Counted from the stretch's first letter, positions 8,242-17,019 are shown. The stretch is DNA of 58,897 nt from an uncultured euryarchaeote (GCA_937892945.1 CALBIL010000017.1:1-58897); one strand, 5' to 3'. The notes: generated by a model not told the origin, from the sequence alone. Numbers and translations are program-made.

Positions 8242-8458
8242 GTTATCACTTGGCTATTGTCATATGACCTATATCAAACAATTGCCTTTTATTCATGGTT
8301 TTCTGTGTTTTTTTTCCAGTATATGGAAGAATAATTCTTAAAAAAGGATTAATGTATGATTTAGTAGAGTTCTTGGGTCGAAATCGTGTAGGTGGGGGTT
8401 GAATGTATGATTCACATTCAAGCGTAGGTTTGAGAAGGGTGTGCTGGGAGGGGCGGAT
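8242..8458. promoter_or_regulatory. AT-rich control region upstream of the M28 peptidase gene, with a direct repeat
   Basis: An 11-base direct repeat AATGTATGATT occurs at 8351-8361 and 8402-8412, 51 bases apart (start to start), close to five helical turns. The second copy lies about 47 bases before the peptidase ATG. GGGAGGGG (8446-8453) is a strong Shine-Dalgarno sequence for the ATG at 8459. The repeat may be a regulator binding site; nothing else is recognisable in this stretch. Confidence 0.4.
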
Positions 8459-10183
8459 ATGGGCGGTGTAAAGGGGATGCAAGCATTCATGCTTGTTCTA
8501 CTGATGGCATTGGCTCCTTTATCAGGTTGTTTCGGAGAAAATGAGACGGCTCAAATCACTGAAAACGATGTTGAAATCACTCCAAAAACATGGACTGCTG
8601 GTGTCTTTCAAGGAGTGACTATTACCGCAGAAAAGTCTCTTTCTGTCTTTGTTCCTTACCTCATTAAAGATGCTGAATCTGGTTTCGTCGTGAATTCGAC
8701 CATCGTGGATCTCGAAGCGGGGCAATCGGTTCAACTCTCTGTTCTGGCTCCGCCTCGCGCTGATACTGCTGTGCTGCTCGTCGGTTCTTTTGGCCGAGAT
8801 AATTGGCCTATACGAGATGCGAATGAGTCGTGGGCGACGTGGTATGATGACAACGGGCATCTTGCTGCCAACGGTGGCGCTATTGAACGGCTTGCAGGTG
8901 AAAACGTTCGTTTGAATGCAAGCCTAGATTCGGGCGGACCTGCTGTTGCTTATCCACTCATGGTTGTCAGAGACATGGCTCCAGCGTATTCGAGTGACGA
9001 AGGTGGCCGGCATTCAACAGGATTGGTTCATGGTCGAGCCACCTACAATTATCTCCACCACCTTACTGACCAGACTCCAGACCCGTTGGATTTGTCCGAT
9101 GGTGCGGTTGGTTACTTGAATCGTTGGGCTGGGCAAGGGAATCTAGCCTTTGAAGCGGGAGCAGTTTATCTTATGGATAAACTCGAATCTTTTGGACTCG
9201 AGGTTGTTACTCAACGCTATGCATTCACTGATGTTTTTGGAAATCAGAATCCGGAGTCTTACAACATCTGTGGATTCCGATATGGAAATGAAGTCCCGGA
9301 TGAGTGGATGGTGTTTGGAGCTCACTTTGATGTCGCCCCACCCGCCAATGCATTACTCATCGACCCTCACGTAACTGGAGTTCGTACCTATGGAACGGGT
9401 GTTGGTGCTTATGACAATACTGCAGGAACAAGTATGGTTCTCACGGTTGCAGAAGCAATGTCGAGTTTCGATACACGGAGAACAATGGTCTTCTGTTTCT
9501 GGTCTGGCGAAGAAGGTGGAAAGCGTGGTAGCGATTATTGGACTGATTACTATGTCAAAGAAGACAACCCTGATGTTACCGTTACCAATTACATCAATCT
9601 CGATATGGCTGGAGTGAATTGGCCTGGTGGCGGCGGAGCGCCACATGGAGACCCTGCCACTACAGTAACCCCCACTGGTTATCCAAAAGATGAGGAAGTG
9701 TGGCCGTTGCGCGTCTACCTCGGCCCTTCACTCGACCATGATATCATCAATCAACCCGAAATGGTTGGTCTTACATTGTGGATCGGTGCTGATGCAATTG
9801 GAGTCGAACAACAACAAAGTATCCTCATCGGTGAAGGATTTGCTGACGATACATGGAAGGTTGACGATTGGCTCGAACGAGGTAAACCGGAAATTATCGT
9901 TTATGAAGACGTCACTGCACGTTCAGACCATGCGAGCTTCCAAGATAACCTCGGCACCGTCACAATCGGTTTCGGCGGCCTTGTGGATGGATACTGGTGT
10001 TACCATCAGACCTGCGATACACTCGAGGAAATGGAAATTTGGATGGATACGACAGGTAAAGACTACGGTGAAGAGCATTCAGGGGTGTCGAACCTCGTTG
10101 ACAGTCTTGATATCATTACATGGTGGGCGTCGTATTCTTTCTTCCACTTGGATGAGAAGCCTGTTCTCAACGCTTATCTGTGA
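8459..10183 (+). CDS. M28-family zinc aminopeptidase, lipoprotein
   Basis: This 574-residue secreted lipoprotein (lipobox LSGCF near residue 20) is predicted to release N-terminal amino acids from peptides outside the cell. The M28 metal ligands are all visible in order: His in GAHFD (about 288), bridging Asp in AYDNTAG (about 319), the catalytic Glu pair in SGEEGG (about 350), Asp in NLDMAG (about 381) and His in SDHASF (about 490). An N-terminal domain of about 200 residues precedes the catalytic part. I use ATG 8459, which has a GGGAGGGG ribosome-binding site; an in-frame GTG at 8441 and ATG at 8477 are alternatives. The gene fits the peptide-scavenging lifestyle suggested by the other peptidases here. 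Confidence 0.93.
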   Translation: MGGVKGMQAFMLVLLMALAPLSGCFGENETAQITENDVEITPKTWTAGVFQGVTITAEKSLSVFVPYLIKDAESGFVVNSTIVDLEAGQSVQLSVLAPPRADTAVLLVGSFGRDNWPIRDANESWATWYDDNGHLAANGGAIERLAGENVRLNASLDSGGPAVAYPLMVVRDMAPAYSSDEGGRHSTGLVHGRATYNYLHHLTDQTPDPLDLSDGAVGYLNRWAGQGNLAFEAGAVYLMDKLESFGLEVVTQRYAFTDVFGNQNPESYNICGFRYGNEVPDEWMVFGAHFDVAPPANALLIDPHVTGVRTYGTGVGAYDNTAGTSMVLTVAEAMSSFDTRRTMVFCFWSGEEGGKRGSDYWTDYYVKEDNPDVTVTNYINLDMAGVNWPGGGGAPHGDPATTVTPTGYPKDEEVWPLRVYLGPSLDHDIINQPEMVGLTLWIGADAIGVEQQQSILIGEGFADDTWKVDDWLERGKPEIIVYEDVTARSDHASFQDNLGTVTIGFGGLVDGYWCYHQTCDTLEEMEIWMDTTGKDYGEEHSGVSNLVDSLDIITWWASYSFFHLDEKPVLNAYL

Positions 10184-10204
10184 TTCTTTTCACTGCGGGG
10201 TTCT

Positions 10205-11140
10205 TCAAAAGAGACCGGCGATTGATTCAAGAACTGTTGTTGGCGACCATAGTCTCAAAAACATCGTGATGGCAAGAAGGGCAAACACAGAAATGGTGAG
10301 GTAGAACGCATTTTCATTCCAGTCTTTGACTTTGTTTCCATCGAGTGGGCCAAAGGGAAGCATGTTGAAGAGACCGAGGATTAAATTGGCTCCAATCCAA
10401 TAGATTCCAGCATCGATCAGCATTTGTTGCCAAATGAGTTGGCCGCCGACAAGATACCCGGTTCCTTGTTGTAAATCTGCATCAAAGGCACCTGTCAAAC
10501 CGAGTATGATTCCCCAGAGTGGGATTCCAATCAGAAATAATCCAAAATTAACGAGTGGGCCTGCGATAGCGATATGCCCATTTTGACGGCGGGTAACGAG
10601 CCCTGCTACCATCACTGCCCCGGGCGCCATAAATAAGAATCCGAGAAAAAACGAAAGAAAAATCCCAAACCGCAGGCCGCCTGGGTCTGCTCGAAACTCA
10701 GCCCAGCATCCGTTCTTTTTCGCTATGATTTTATGTCCTATTTCGTGTAAGAGAAAGGCAGGACCTACAGCCAAGAGAAGAACTGGCATTGAAAGGAAGA
10801 ATTGAATGAACCATGAAGTGAAGCCGTTTGATTGAATACCCCATACCCCACCGACTGCCATGAACCCTAATGCTACGGTAAAGGCGGCTGTTGCAAGTCG
10901 AAGGTGTTTCTTTTCTTCGGCGCTAAAATGCCAAATTTTTCCCTTGTGCATTTGTGCAGGTTGTTGCTGGGCAAACCCCATCATTTGAGCAAACAATGGA
11001 TTCACTCTCGCGTTTGCACCTGTTTCAAAATGAATGGTTCCATCTTCAGATTGTCGAGAATGGACTCGGTGGACGCGTGGTTTTTGATTTCGAAAGGGAT
11101 CATCGTCGAGTATGTCTGCTCGAGAATCTCTTCCTGCCAT
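10205..11140 (-). CDS. M50-family (site-2-protease-like) membrane metalloprotease
   Basis: This 311-residue polytopic membrane protein has the zinc motif HEIGH (first His about 132) inside a membrane helix and the second conserved motif as LPFGPLDGNKV (about 265), equivalent to the NPDG/LDG site. Such intramembrane proteases cut membrane-bound regulators or signal-peptide remnants. The first about 85 residues are soluble and charged. I start at ATG 11140 (MAGRDSRADILDDDPF); longer frames extend into the promoter region shared with the divergent zinc-ribbon gene. The 3' end is convergent with the M28 gene, 21 bases apart. The substrate is unknown. Confidence 0.9.
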   Translation of the reverse strand: MAGRDSRADILDDDPFRNQKPRVHRVHSRQSEDGTIHFETGANARVNPLFAQMMGFAQQQPAQMHKGKIWHFSAEEKKHLRLATAAFTVALGFMAVGGVWGIQSNGFTSWFIQFFLSMPVLLLAVGPAFLLHEIGHKIIAKKNGCWAEFRADPGGLRFGIFLSFFLGFLFMAPGAVMVAGLVTRRQNGHIAIAGPLVNFGLFLIGIPLWGIILGLTGAFDADLQQGTGYLVGGQLIWQQMLIDAGIYWIGANLILGLFNMLPFGPLDGNKVKDWNENAFYLTISVFALLAITMFLRLWSPTTVLESIAGLF

Positions 11141-11245
11141 GCCTAATGTTTTTCGGCGTTTGATTTGAAGCCTCGCATCCGAAGTTTGATGCGCCAGCCG
11201 CACTGCACCACAATGGGGCCAACTATGTCGATGCCGAGGCGTGCG

Positions 11246-11935
11246 ATGAAAGAAATGGGTTTTCAAGCCTGTTGTTTACGTTGTGATGCGGCAGATATTG
11301 CTGCGTCAGTACGATGTAAACGTTGTATTTCTCGTCACACATCGATTCGCGACCAAATCGCAGCGATATCGCATGACGACCCGTTTACACAGTTTGCAAA
11401 AGAGATGTTGATGATGGCGGCAGCCCCTCACCGATACGACCACGATGAGGTTCATGGCACAGTTCTCATTGAACAGCAACGGCTCGCAGCTGGACTTTCG
11501 GAACCTGTACCACAACCAACTGTTGAAGATATTGAAGCCGTATTCGAGCAGCAAAAAAGCCGTAAAAAAGCAAATGTGGTGCGAGATGTTGCAAATCAAA
11601 ATCAATGGGTAGATGCTGCTCCATCTGAAGATGAACGGAAAGAAATGATTGATATGTTTGAAGAAAAAGATCATTCAAACTACGGTGCAAGAACAATACC
11701 TTCACGGGAAATTCAAAAAGTTGACCGGAGTGAACGAAGTGGAGAGGATTTGGTGCTCACCGACCGCCTTCAAGCCGCTGCAAATGCAAGGAAGGTATCC
11801 GTTAAGGAAAAAGAACAAGCGGTAAAAGACAATTTTGAAGAAATCCAAAAACAAAGAAAGGAGTGGAAAAATGTTCTTTCCGAAGTTGATGATTTACTCG
11901 AAGAGTCCGAAAAATCAAATAACATTGAAGATTAG
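11246..11935 (+). CDS. Zinc-ribbon protein with long charged C-terminal region, unknown
   Basis: This 229-residue protein opens with a treble-clef or ribbon-like pattern CCLRC...CKRC (first 30 residues) that should bind one zinc. The rest is hydrophilic, with a predicted coiled coil at about 170-220 rich in Lys/Glu (KEKEQAVKDN, EIQKQRKEWKN). No catalytic motif is visible and I do not recognise the family. It is divergent from the M50 protease with about 105 bases between starts. Several upstream in-frame starts exist, back to a TTG at 11165; ATG 11246 places the ribbon close to the N terminus as usual. Confidence 0.65.
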   Translation: MKEMGFQACCLRCDAADIAASVRCKRCISRHTSIRDQIAAISHDDPFTQFAKEMLMMAAAPHRYDHDEVHGTVLIEQQRLAAGLSEPVPQPTVEDIEAVFEQQKSRKKANVVRDVANQNQWVDAAPSEDERKEMIDMFEEKDHSNYGARTIPSREIQKVDRSERSGEDLVLTDRLQAAANARKVSVKEKEQAVKDNFEEIQKQRKEWKNVLSEVDDLLEESEKSNNIED

Positions 11936-12010
11936 ATAAACATTTTATGAAAGGTATTTATTTTTAAAATTTATATGTGAGTGGTTGACAGTTTCTCCCA
12001 CCTTCATGTT

Positions 12011-12775
12011 TCAGATTCTTTCTGTCACTGGAACTGGGTTGATTTTTGGAATGTGTAATTCATAAGTGATTCGTTGGGTGCCTTTTCCTTTTGATTTCTT
12101 ACCAGTAATCTCAATGTGCCCGATTTCACCAAGTTGCTGAACATGAGTCCCTGCACACGGGCATAAATCCAAATTATCTCCTATTTTTACAACTCGAAGT
12201 TCTTTGACGGATGATGGAAGAAGATCCATGTTTGTGCGTTCAGGTGGCATTTCGGCATTGACTTCTTCCCGCGTCATCGTTGAATCTGTCACTTTGTAGT
12301 CCTCATCGATGAGTGTGTTGACTTGCCGGGTTACTTCCGTAAGCATTTCTTCGGTGAATGAAATGGGATTGAAGTCAATTCGTGACCGGTCATCGTGGAT
12401 TTGGTTTCCAACGGTTCTGGCGCCATTAAACGCCTCATATACAACACCTGATACCAGATGTTGAGCGGTATGCATGCGCATATGTGCATGCCGTCTTTTC
12501 CAATCTATTGCCCCATTAACTTCATCTCCAACTTCGAGTTGGTGCTGAGGGTCAAGTGTGTGGAGAATATCTCCTCTTCCCCGAACTTCATGAACTGATA
12601 ATCGGCCATTTGGCCCTTCAAGTGTCCCGAGGTCCCAGTTCTGCCCGCCCCCAAGAGGATAAAACAAGGTTCGGTCGAGTGAAACTTGATCTCCATCTAC
12701 GGAAGATACTGTAGCGTTAAAGTCGGTGAAATATCCCGATTTGATGCTTTTGAGGTAGAGTCGTTCAGTTGCCAC
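12011..12775 (-). CDS. alaX: Alanyl-tRNA editing hydrolase AlaX
   Basis: This 254-residue free-standing editing protein of the AlaX family hydrolyses Ser or Gly wrongly attached to tRNA-Ala. The zinc site is visible: HMRMHTAQHL supplies HxxxH (about residues 100-104), and CPCAGTHV supplies the Cys and His of the CxxxH motif (about 208-212). PLGGGQNWDLG near residue 42 is the conserved glycine-rich part. Its length and N-terminal beta-barrel fit AlaX-M, which lacks the catalytic and C-Ala domains of AlaRS. It lies 33 bases behind the desaturase gene on the same strand and may be cotranscribed, but no functional tie is evident. Confidence 0.93.
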   Translation of the reverse strand: MATERLYLKSIKSGYFTDFNATVSSVDGDQVSLDRTLFYPLGGGQNWDLGTLEGPNGRLSVHEVRGRGDILHTLDPQHQLEVGDEVNGAIDWKRRHAHMRMHTAQHLVSGVVYEAFNGARTVGNQIHDDRSRIDFNPISFTEEMLTEVTRQVNTLIDEDYKVTDSTMTREEVNAEMPPERTNMDLLPSSVKELRVVKIGDNLDLCPCAGTHVQQLGEIGHIEITGKKSKGKGTQRITYELHIPKINPVPVTERI

Positions 12776-12808
12776 ATCGGAGCGTAATGGTTCCCTTTGA
12801 AGAGGTTT

Positions 12809-13885
12809 TCACGCAGTTGTGTTTTCGGCTTGAAGTGGGTCGCTGAGCTCTCCATCTTCATTTAAGACAAGTGAAGGGATTTTCCATGCATAGTGAAGGT
12901 GAACTGTTGACTCCCAGAGGGCTTGTAAGAACCCCATCTCCTGGTATTCCCAGCCGCGTTCTTCAGCATATTCTTTGACAAGAGGTGCTGCCTTAGGGAG
13001 ATTAAAATGTGAAAGAGCCGGGAGCATGTGGTGTTCAATTTGATAATCCAGTCCAACGAAAAAGAATGAACCAATTGGTCCGAATTTAATTCGTCGTGCT
13101 GTTTCAATTTGAAGTCGCCAGTTTTGGTCGTACTCTGTAATGATTGGTCGTCCTGCATGGCCTACAATAAAAATGGCTGTAAGGAAAGTTCCCACCAGCC
13201 CCCAGAGGAGTCCATAAAAACCAAGTGTGACTTGCCAAGAAAGGCCAGCGAAAATTGGTAGGGCGATCCAAAGCGCAAAATGAACAAAAATTAAACTTAG
13301 ATCGAGGAGCCAGACCTTGGTTATTCTCTTGTTTTTCTTTGATTTAAATGGTTTCATAGCAATGTATTTCAATCCGTCAAGGCGCATAAGGTGCCCAACA
13401 ATAAGTGAAATTGGCCAGAAAGTCCATCCTTGGAGGTTTCTTTGGAAAAAGCGGCGAACTGGGCCGCTGGTTTGGTATTCTTCTTGACTTAAAGTGAAAG
13501 GCCATATCTGAATATCGGGATCTTTGTTGACAACATTTGGGTGCGCATGGTGTTTCATGTTGTGTTTTTCTCGCCAGTATTCCATCGAAAAACCAGCAAA
13601 AAGCGGGAAGACGATTGCTGCCAAGGAAGTATTGCCGAGTTTAGAACGGCAAGCGGATGAGTGGACTCCTTCGTGGCCCGTCATTGCAAGTGTTGTGGCA
13701 AAAAGGGCTGTGATCGGAATGAGAAGGAGGCCGAATTTGAGTGGGAGGTAGAGATGGACAGTGCACAGGCCGAAAACAATTGTAAAAAGAACGATTACCT
13801 TTGTCCAGGATTTACTCGTGGGTTTGTCGAGAAGGTTTGCTTCTTTGAGTTTTATTCTTAAATCAGCCAGTGGATGTTCTGCCAT
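12809..13885 (-). CDS. Membrane fatty acid desaturase with front-end-type histidine boxes
   Basis: This 358-residue integral membrane di-iron desaturase has all three histidine boxes: HEGVH (about 70), HNMKHHAH (about 107) and QIEHH (about 279). A third box beginning with Gln instead of His is typical of front-end (delta-5/delta-6 type) acyl desaturases. Those usually carry a cytochrome b5 domain, which is absent here. Four membrane helices in two pairs surround the boxes. ATG 13885 has a strong AGGAGGA ribosome-binding site. Upstream on the same strand are a small flavoprotein and a 2[4Fe-4S] ferredoxin that could supply electrons. A desaturase acting on fatty acyl chains is unusual beside genes for isoprenoid ether lipids; the substrate is not known. 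Confidence 0.92.
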   Translation of the reverse strand: MAEHPLADLRIKLKEANLLDKPTSKSWTKVIVLFTIVFGLCTVHLYLPLKFGLLLIPITALFATTLAMTGHEGVHSSACRSKLGNTSLAAIVFPLFAGFSMEYWREKHNMKHHAHPNVVNKDPDIQIWPFTLSQEEYQTSGPVRRFFQRNLQGWTFWPISLIVGHLMRLDGLKYIAMKPFKSKKNKRITKVWLLDLSLIFVHFALWIALPIFAGLSWQVTLGFYGLLWGLVGTFLTAIFIVGHAGRPIITEYDQNWRLQIETARRIKFGPIGSFFFVGLDYQIEHHMLPALSHFNLPKAAPLVKEYAEERGWEYQEMGFLQALWESTVHLHYAWKIPSLVLNEDGELSDPLQAENTTA

Positions 13886-13971
13886 ATTCTTTCCTCCTGA
13901 AGACGTTCTCTTCATCCATTGGGCGACTGTTGGGGGTTTTAAGGTGGTGTGTTCTGCAACACTACATTTCT

Positions 13972-14691
13972 TTATTTGAAGAGGTTTGAAATGCGCCGGC
14001 CTTCGATAATCTGAGCATCTATACAGCGTTTTTCGATTGAAGTGGGAAGGGAGCAGTCAATGGTTTCTATCCATCCTTTTTCAGGCTTCCAATTTTCGGA
14101 AGTTTGCCAAACCTCAGTTAATCCTTCGAATCGCGGAAGGAGTGTAATTCCATTTGGAACATTTTGACAATCGTTCTTGAGGGCCGTACCACCATACATT
14201 GGTCCAAAGGTTCCAAAGTTGGGTGTATGTATCTTTTTCGAATCGGATAATGCGTGGTGTTTTGCCCCGGGAGCTTGATAGGTCCATTGAATATCATTGA
14301 TGAGGGAATGGCAATCGATCCCATCTGAACGGTTTGATCCAGCGCCCTGGAACTTAATTGAAAAACCATCAATTGTTTCAACACAATGAGTAATTCTCGT
14401 ACGGGTAAATATCTCAACTCCGTTTTTGGCAGCATGAACTGCAAGATGTTTCAAGCCCCACTCAGAACGGAGTGTGAATCCGTCGTCGAATGCGTGAAGT
14501 TGTAAAAAATTAATTTGTTCAGATGAAAGATAGTGATTGAGGAGTTCCTGGTCTCGGATGTGGCCGGGGGAAATTGATGGTAAGCCGATTTCAGCATTCA
14601 GTTCAATGATTGTTACATTATGGGTTTGTGACAATTCAATTGCGGTGATGAGATTTGAGAATGTGCCCCCAAGTAAGACAACTGATTTCAT
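13972..14691 (-). CDS. Small FAD-binding oxidoreductase, distantly GGR-like
   Basis: This 239-residue protein starts with a Rossmann beta-alpha-beta unit (VVLLGGTFSNL...VTIIELNAEIG) ending in the acidic residue that binds the FAD ribose. The following EIGLPSISPGH resembles the EIGxPVQCxG segment of geranylgeranyl reductase family flavoproteins. It is far shorter than a full GGR (about 400), so a substrate domain is reduced or missing. Its ATG lies one base after the ferredoxin stop, indicating coupled translation and probably direct electron exchange with that ferredoxin. Archaeal GGRs are known to use a ferredoxin. Whether it serves the desaturase 86 bases downstream or lipid hydrogenation is open. 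Confidence 0.7.
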   Translation of the reverse strand: MKSVVLLGGTFSNLITAIELSQTHNVTIIELNAEIGLPSISPGHIRDQELLNHYLSSEQINFLQLHAFDDGFTLRSEWGLKHLAVHAAKNGVEIFTRTRITHCVETIDGFSIKFQGAGSNRSDGIDCHSLINDIQWTYQAPGAKHHALSDSKKIHTPNFGTFGPMYGGTALKNDCQNVPNGITLLPRFEGLTEVWQTSENWKPEKGWIETIDCSLPTSIEKRCIDAQIIEGRRISNLFK

Positions 14692-14692
14692 T

Positions 14693-14899
14693 TCAAACAC
14701 CCTTTTTTGGAATAATTTCAAGAGCAAAGACTGGACATGATGGGATACAAAGTTCACAATGTGTACAGTTTTCTTCATCAACAACAGCTAAACGATCAAT
14801 GAGTGTAAGTACGTTAACTGGACAAAGAGCTATACATGCAGCACAGCCAAAACAACGATCATCATCAACAAGAAAATGATGACCATCTTGTCGTGCCAT
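14693..14899 (-). CDS. 2[4Fe-4S] ferredoxin
   Basis: This 68-residue ferredoxin has two complete cluster motifs, CFGCAACIALCP (about 16-27) and CTHCELCIPSCP (about 45-56), so two [4Fe-4S] clusters are expected. It is a low-potential electron carrier in the cytoplasm. It is the first gene of a minus-strand operon: ferredoxin, flavoprotein (1-base gap), desaturase, AlaX. The ATG at 14899 is the only start in the frame before the motifs. Its likely partner is the flavoprotein; an indirect role as electron donor for the desaturase is inference. Confidence 0.93.
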   Translation of the reverse strand: MARQDGHHFLVDDDRCFGCAACIALCPVNVLTLIDRLAVVDEENCTHCELCIPSCPVFALEIIPKKGV

Positions 14900-15340
14900 G
14901 TAATGTGGATGGAGACGGGGTTCATGTCTCCTTCGTATGAGTGCGGTGTGAATATTAGTTTCTACTGGACATCGAGTTCAGCGAAAAGAGATTTCAAGAT
15001 ATTGGATCGTGTTTGAAGTGAACGTAAATTTCATACAATTCTATTCCAAATGAAACAAGATAGAGTTTGGATGATACGAAAAGAAGCAAGGGTATGAGAC
15101 CCCCTTATTTCCGATGGAAGAGCATATAATTTTCATCGAGAGTATGCTGAAGAAAGGGATGGAAGGAAACGACAGTATGCCCTGAAGTATATGGTCGCGA
15201 CAAGCACTTAACTTAACAACACAATACACGATGGAATGTATCAGTTTGGTGAAGATTGTAATTCCAGTGGAAAGAGAGGGGTGTAGGTCAGGAAAAGAAT
15301 CAACTTGAATACATATTGCCACCAGCAAAGAACGATTCAG
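14900..15340. other. 441-base intergenic region between divergent operons
   Basis: It contains the promoters of the ferredoxin operon (minus) and the beta-CASP RNase (plus), and in the middle a frame that looks like a broken small gene (see 15050-15211). A further short frame, ATG near 15231 to TGA near 15308 (25 codons), follows. No tRNA or obvious RNA fold was found. The plus strand is purine-rich throughout, as coding strands are in this window, which hints at a decayed gene. Confidence 0.4.
15050..15211 (+). pseudogene. Possible small gene interrupted by an in-frame TGA
   Basis: From ATG 15050 the frame reads 15 codons (MKQDRVWMIRKEARV), then a TGA at 15095-15097, then 37 further codons in the same frame (DPLISDGRAYNFHREYAEER and on) to a TAA at 15209-15211. 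Composition on both sides of the TGA is protein-like and charged. Either this is a small gene with a nonsense change (a TGG Trp codon would fit), or chance. No ribosome-binding site is visible and no family is recognised. Confidence 0.22.
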
Positions 15341-16675
15341 ATGGTATTCTACTCACCGGGCCGTACAACATCTTACCCAGAAGACCATCCAAAGAAAGGC
15401 ATTCGCTACCATTGCCTTGGTGGAGGAGATGAAGTTGGCAATGTAGGAATTGTTCTTGAGGATGCTAAAAAAACTCGACTGTTACTCGACTATGGCCTAG
15501 CTCCAACAACACCACCACGATACCCATCTGAAGCTCCAGATGTTCGCGATGCAGTCATCACCCATTCCCACGTCGATCATCTGGGAATGGCACCTTGGCT
15601 TTGCGCGAACCATCGAACCCGCCTGCATGGAACAGCACTTACTGCAGAGATATCGGAATTAATGTGGCATGATTGTCATAAAGTAAGTTCAATTGAAAAA
15701 TACCCACTTGCTTGGGATAAAAGAGATATTGATACAGCCCTGGATTCTTGGAACATTCACAAATTCAATGACCCATGGATGCATGAAGACTGGAAGCTCG
15801 AACTTCAACGAGCGGGACATATCCCCGGTGCGGCTATGCTTAATATCGAAACCCCACAGCGAAAAATCCTTCTTTCAGGTGATTTTGATACCCGAGATTC
15901 CCCTCTAACAAAGGGAGCCAAACCTGTAAAAACGGACACGCTTTTTGTTGAAGGTACATACGGTGGTAGAGAACACCCCCCCCTCATCGAAGAAGAACAA
16001 AAATTCGTCAACCACGTTCAGCGTGTTATTGACCGGGGTGGAAAAGTTTTGATTCCAGCATTTGCTAACGGAAGAACACAAGATGTCGTCATGCGTCTCC
16101 ACAAATATCTTCCACATCTTGACGTTCATGTTGATGGGATGGGTAAAAGAATTGCAGGCATGCAAATGAACCACCCCGAAACCCTTCGAGATCCAGATGC
16201 TTTCAAGACTGCATGGGCATGGAGCCATCGAGTATCAAGTAAATCAGATCGGAAAAAAGCCCTCGAAGCAGATGTTATTGTTTCAACTTCAGGAATGTTA
16301 CAAGGCGGCCCTTCGATTTGGTATCTTAATCGCCTTCGACACGACCCAACCAACGCCATTCTTTTCACCGGCTATCAGGCATCGAATACGGGAGGAAGAA
16401 AACTCCAAGATGAAGGAAAAATAAACATTTTTGGTAATGAAACAGAGATACCTTTGGAATGGAAGTCTTATTCATTTTCAACGCACGCAGGACATAAAGA
16501 AATTGTAGACTTTGCAGCAGCGTGCGAAGCAGAAGAAGTCATTGTGTACCATACCGACCCGACCAATGCACGCCCTCCTTTAGTAGAAGCATTAGAGAAA
16601 AATGGCCACATCGTCCACAATCCAGTAAATGGGATTTCCGAGTATCTCGGTGAAGAATACAGCCGAAGTAATTGA
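15341..16675 (+). CDS. Beta-CASP metallo-beta-lactamase ribonuclease (archaeal RNase J / CPSF2-like)
   Basis: This 444-residue RNA-processing nuclease has the metallo-beta-lactamase motif HSHVDHLG (about 74-81), the motif 3 Asp in SGDFDTRD and a beta-CASP insert with PAFANGRTQD. The late motifs STSGMLQGG and STHAGHKE supply the conserved Ser/Gly and the last His. There are no N-terminal KH domains, so it belongs with the shorter archaeal CPSF-like or RNase J-like enzymes rather than aCPSF1. Such enzymes trim or degrade RNA 5'-3' or cut it endonucleolytically. I start at ATG 15341 (MVFYSPGRT). A zinc-ribbon gene follows on the same strand, 31 bases away. Confidence 0.92.
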   Translation: MVFYSPGRTTSYPEDHPKKGIRYHCLGGGDEVGNVGIVLEDAKKTRLLLDYGLAPTTPPRYPSEAPDVRDAVITHSHVDHLGMAPWLCANHRTRLHGTALTAEISELMWHDCHKVSSIEKYPLAWDKRDIDTALDSWNIHKFNDPWMHEDWKLELQRAGHIPGAAMLNIETPQRKILLSGDFDTRDSPLTKGAKPVKTDTLFVEGTYGGREHPPLIEEEQKFVNHVQRVIDRGGKVLIPAFANGRTQDVVMRLHKYLPHLDVHVDGMGKRIAGMQMNHPETLRDPDAFKTAWAWSHRVSSKSDRKKALEADVIVSTSGMLQGGPSIWYLNRLRHDPTNAILFTGYQASNTGGRKLQDEGKINIFGNETEIPLEWKSYSFSTHAGHKEIVDFAAACEAEEVIVYHTDPTNARPPLVEALEKNGHIVHNPVNGISEYLGEEYSRSN

Positions 16676-16706
16676 ATACAACCACGCCAAGCGGTAGTCG
16701 ATACCC

Positions 16707-17000
16707 ATGGCAGCAAAGGCACCTAAAGGCTCCCAACCAAAAAAGAAAAAGCGCAAGATGCGTTTATCTTTAAAACAAAAGAAGATGTCTCCGAAGTCTG
16801 ACAAGTATACTGATTCACTCGGTTGGTCCCAAGACGTGGGACGCACTCTTGGTGATGCACCAACACCAGTAGCATCTGAGACACTCAAAGTACAATGTGA
16901 ACAATGTGGTTCCATGCTTAAAATCCCTAAACCGAAAAAATCACGTTACACTGTGACTTGTGCTTACGCAGAATGCGGCGCAGTCATGAATTTTGAATAA
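16707..17000 (+). CDS. Small zinc-ribbon protein with basic N terminus
   Basis: This 97-residue protein has a very basic first third (KKKKRKMR, KQKKMSPK). The C-terminal zinc ribbon has CEQCG (about 69-73) and CAYAEC (about 88-93), a Cys-x2-Cys and Cys-x4-Cys pair suited to one zinc. The combination suggests nucleic acid or ribosome binding. It lies between a beta-CASP RNase and a TauE-type permease, with gaps of 31 and 19 bases, so it may be cotranscribed with the RNase and could assist it. I recognise no named family. Confidence 0.75.
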   Translation: MAAKAPKGSQPKKKKRKMRLSLKQKKMSPKSDKYTDSLGWSQDVGRTLGDAPTPVASETLKVQCEQCGSMLKIPKPKKSRYTVTCAYAECGAVMNFE

Positions 17001-17019
17001 ACAGTCCTGAGGCAAAAGC

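Noticed and set aside
8441-8458. Upstream GTG start for the M28 peptidase
   Set aside because: It would translate through the GGGAGGGG that serves as ribosome-binding site for the ATG at 8459.
15041-15328. 95-codon minus-strand frame in the 441-base gap
   Set aside because: Its composition (many Ile/Ser/Cys, no domain) is that of the complement of purine-rich DNA and it covers the promoter of the beta-CASP gene.
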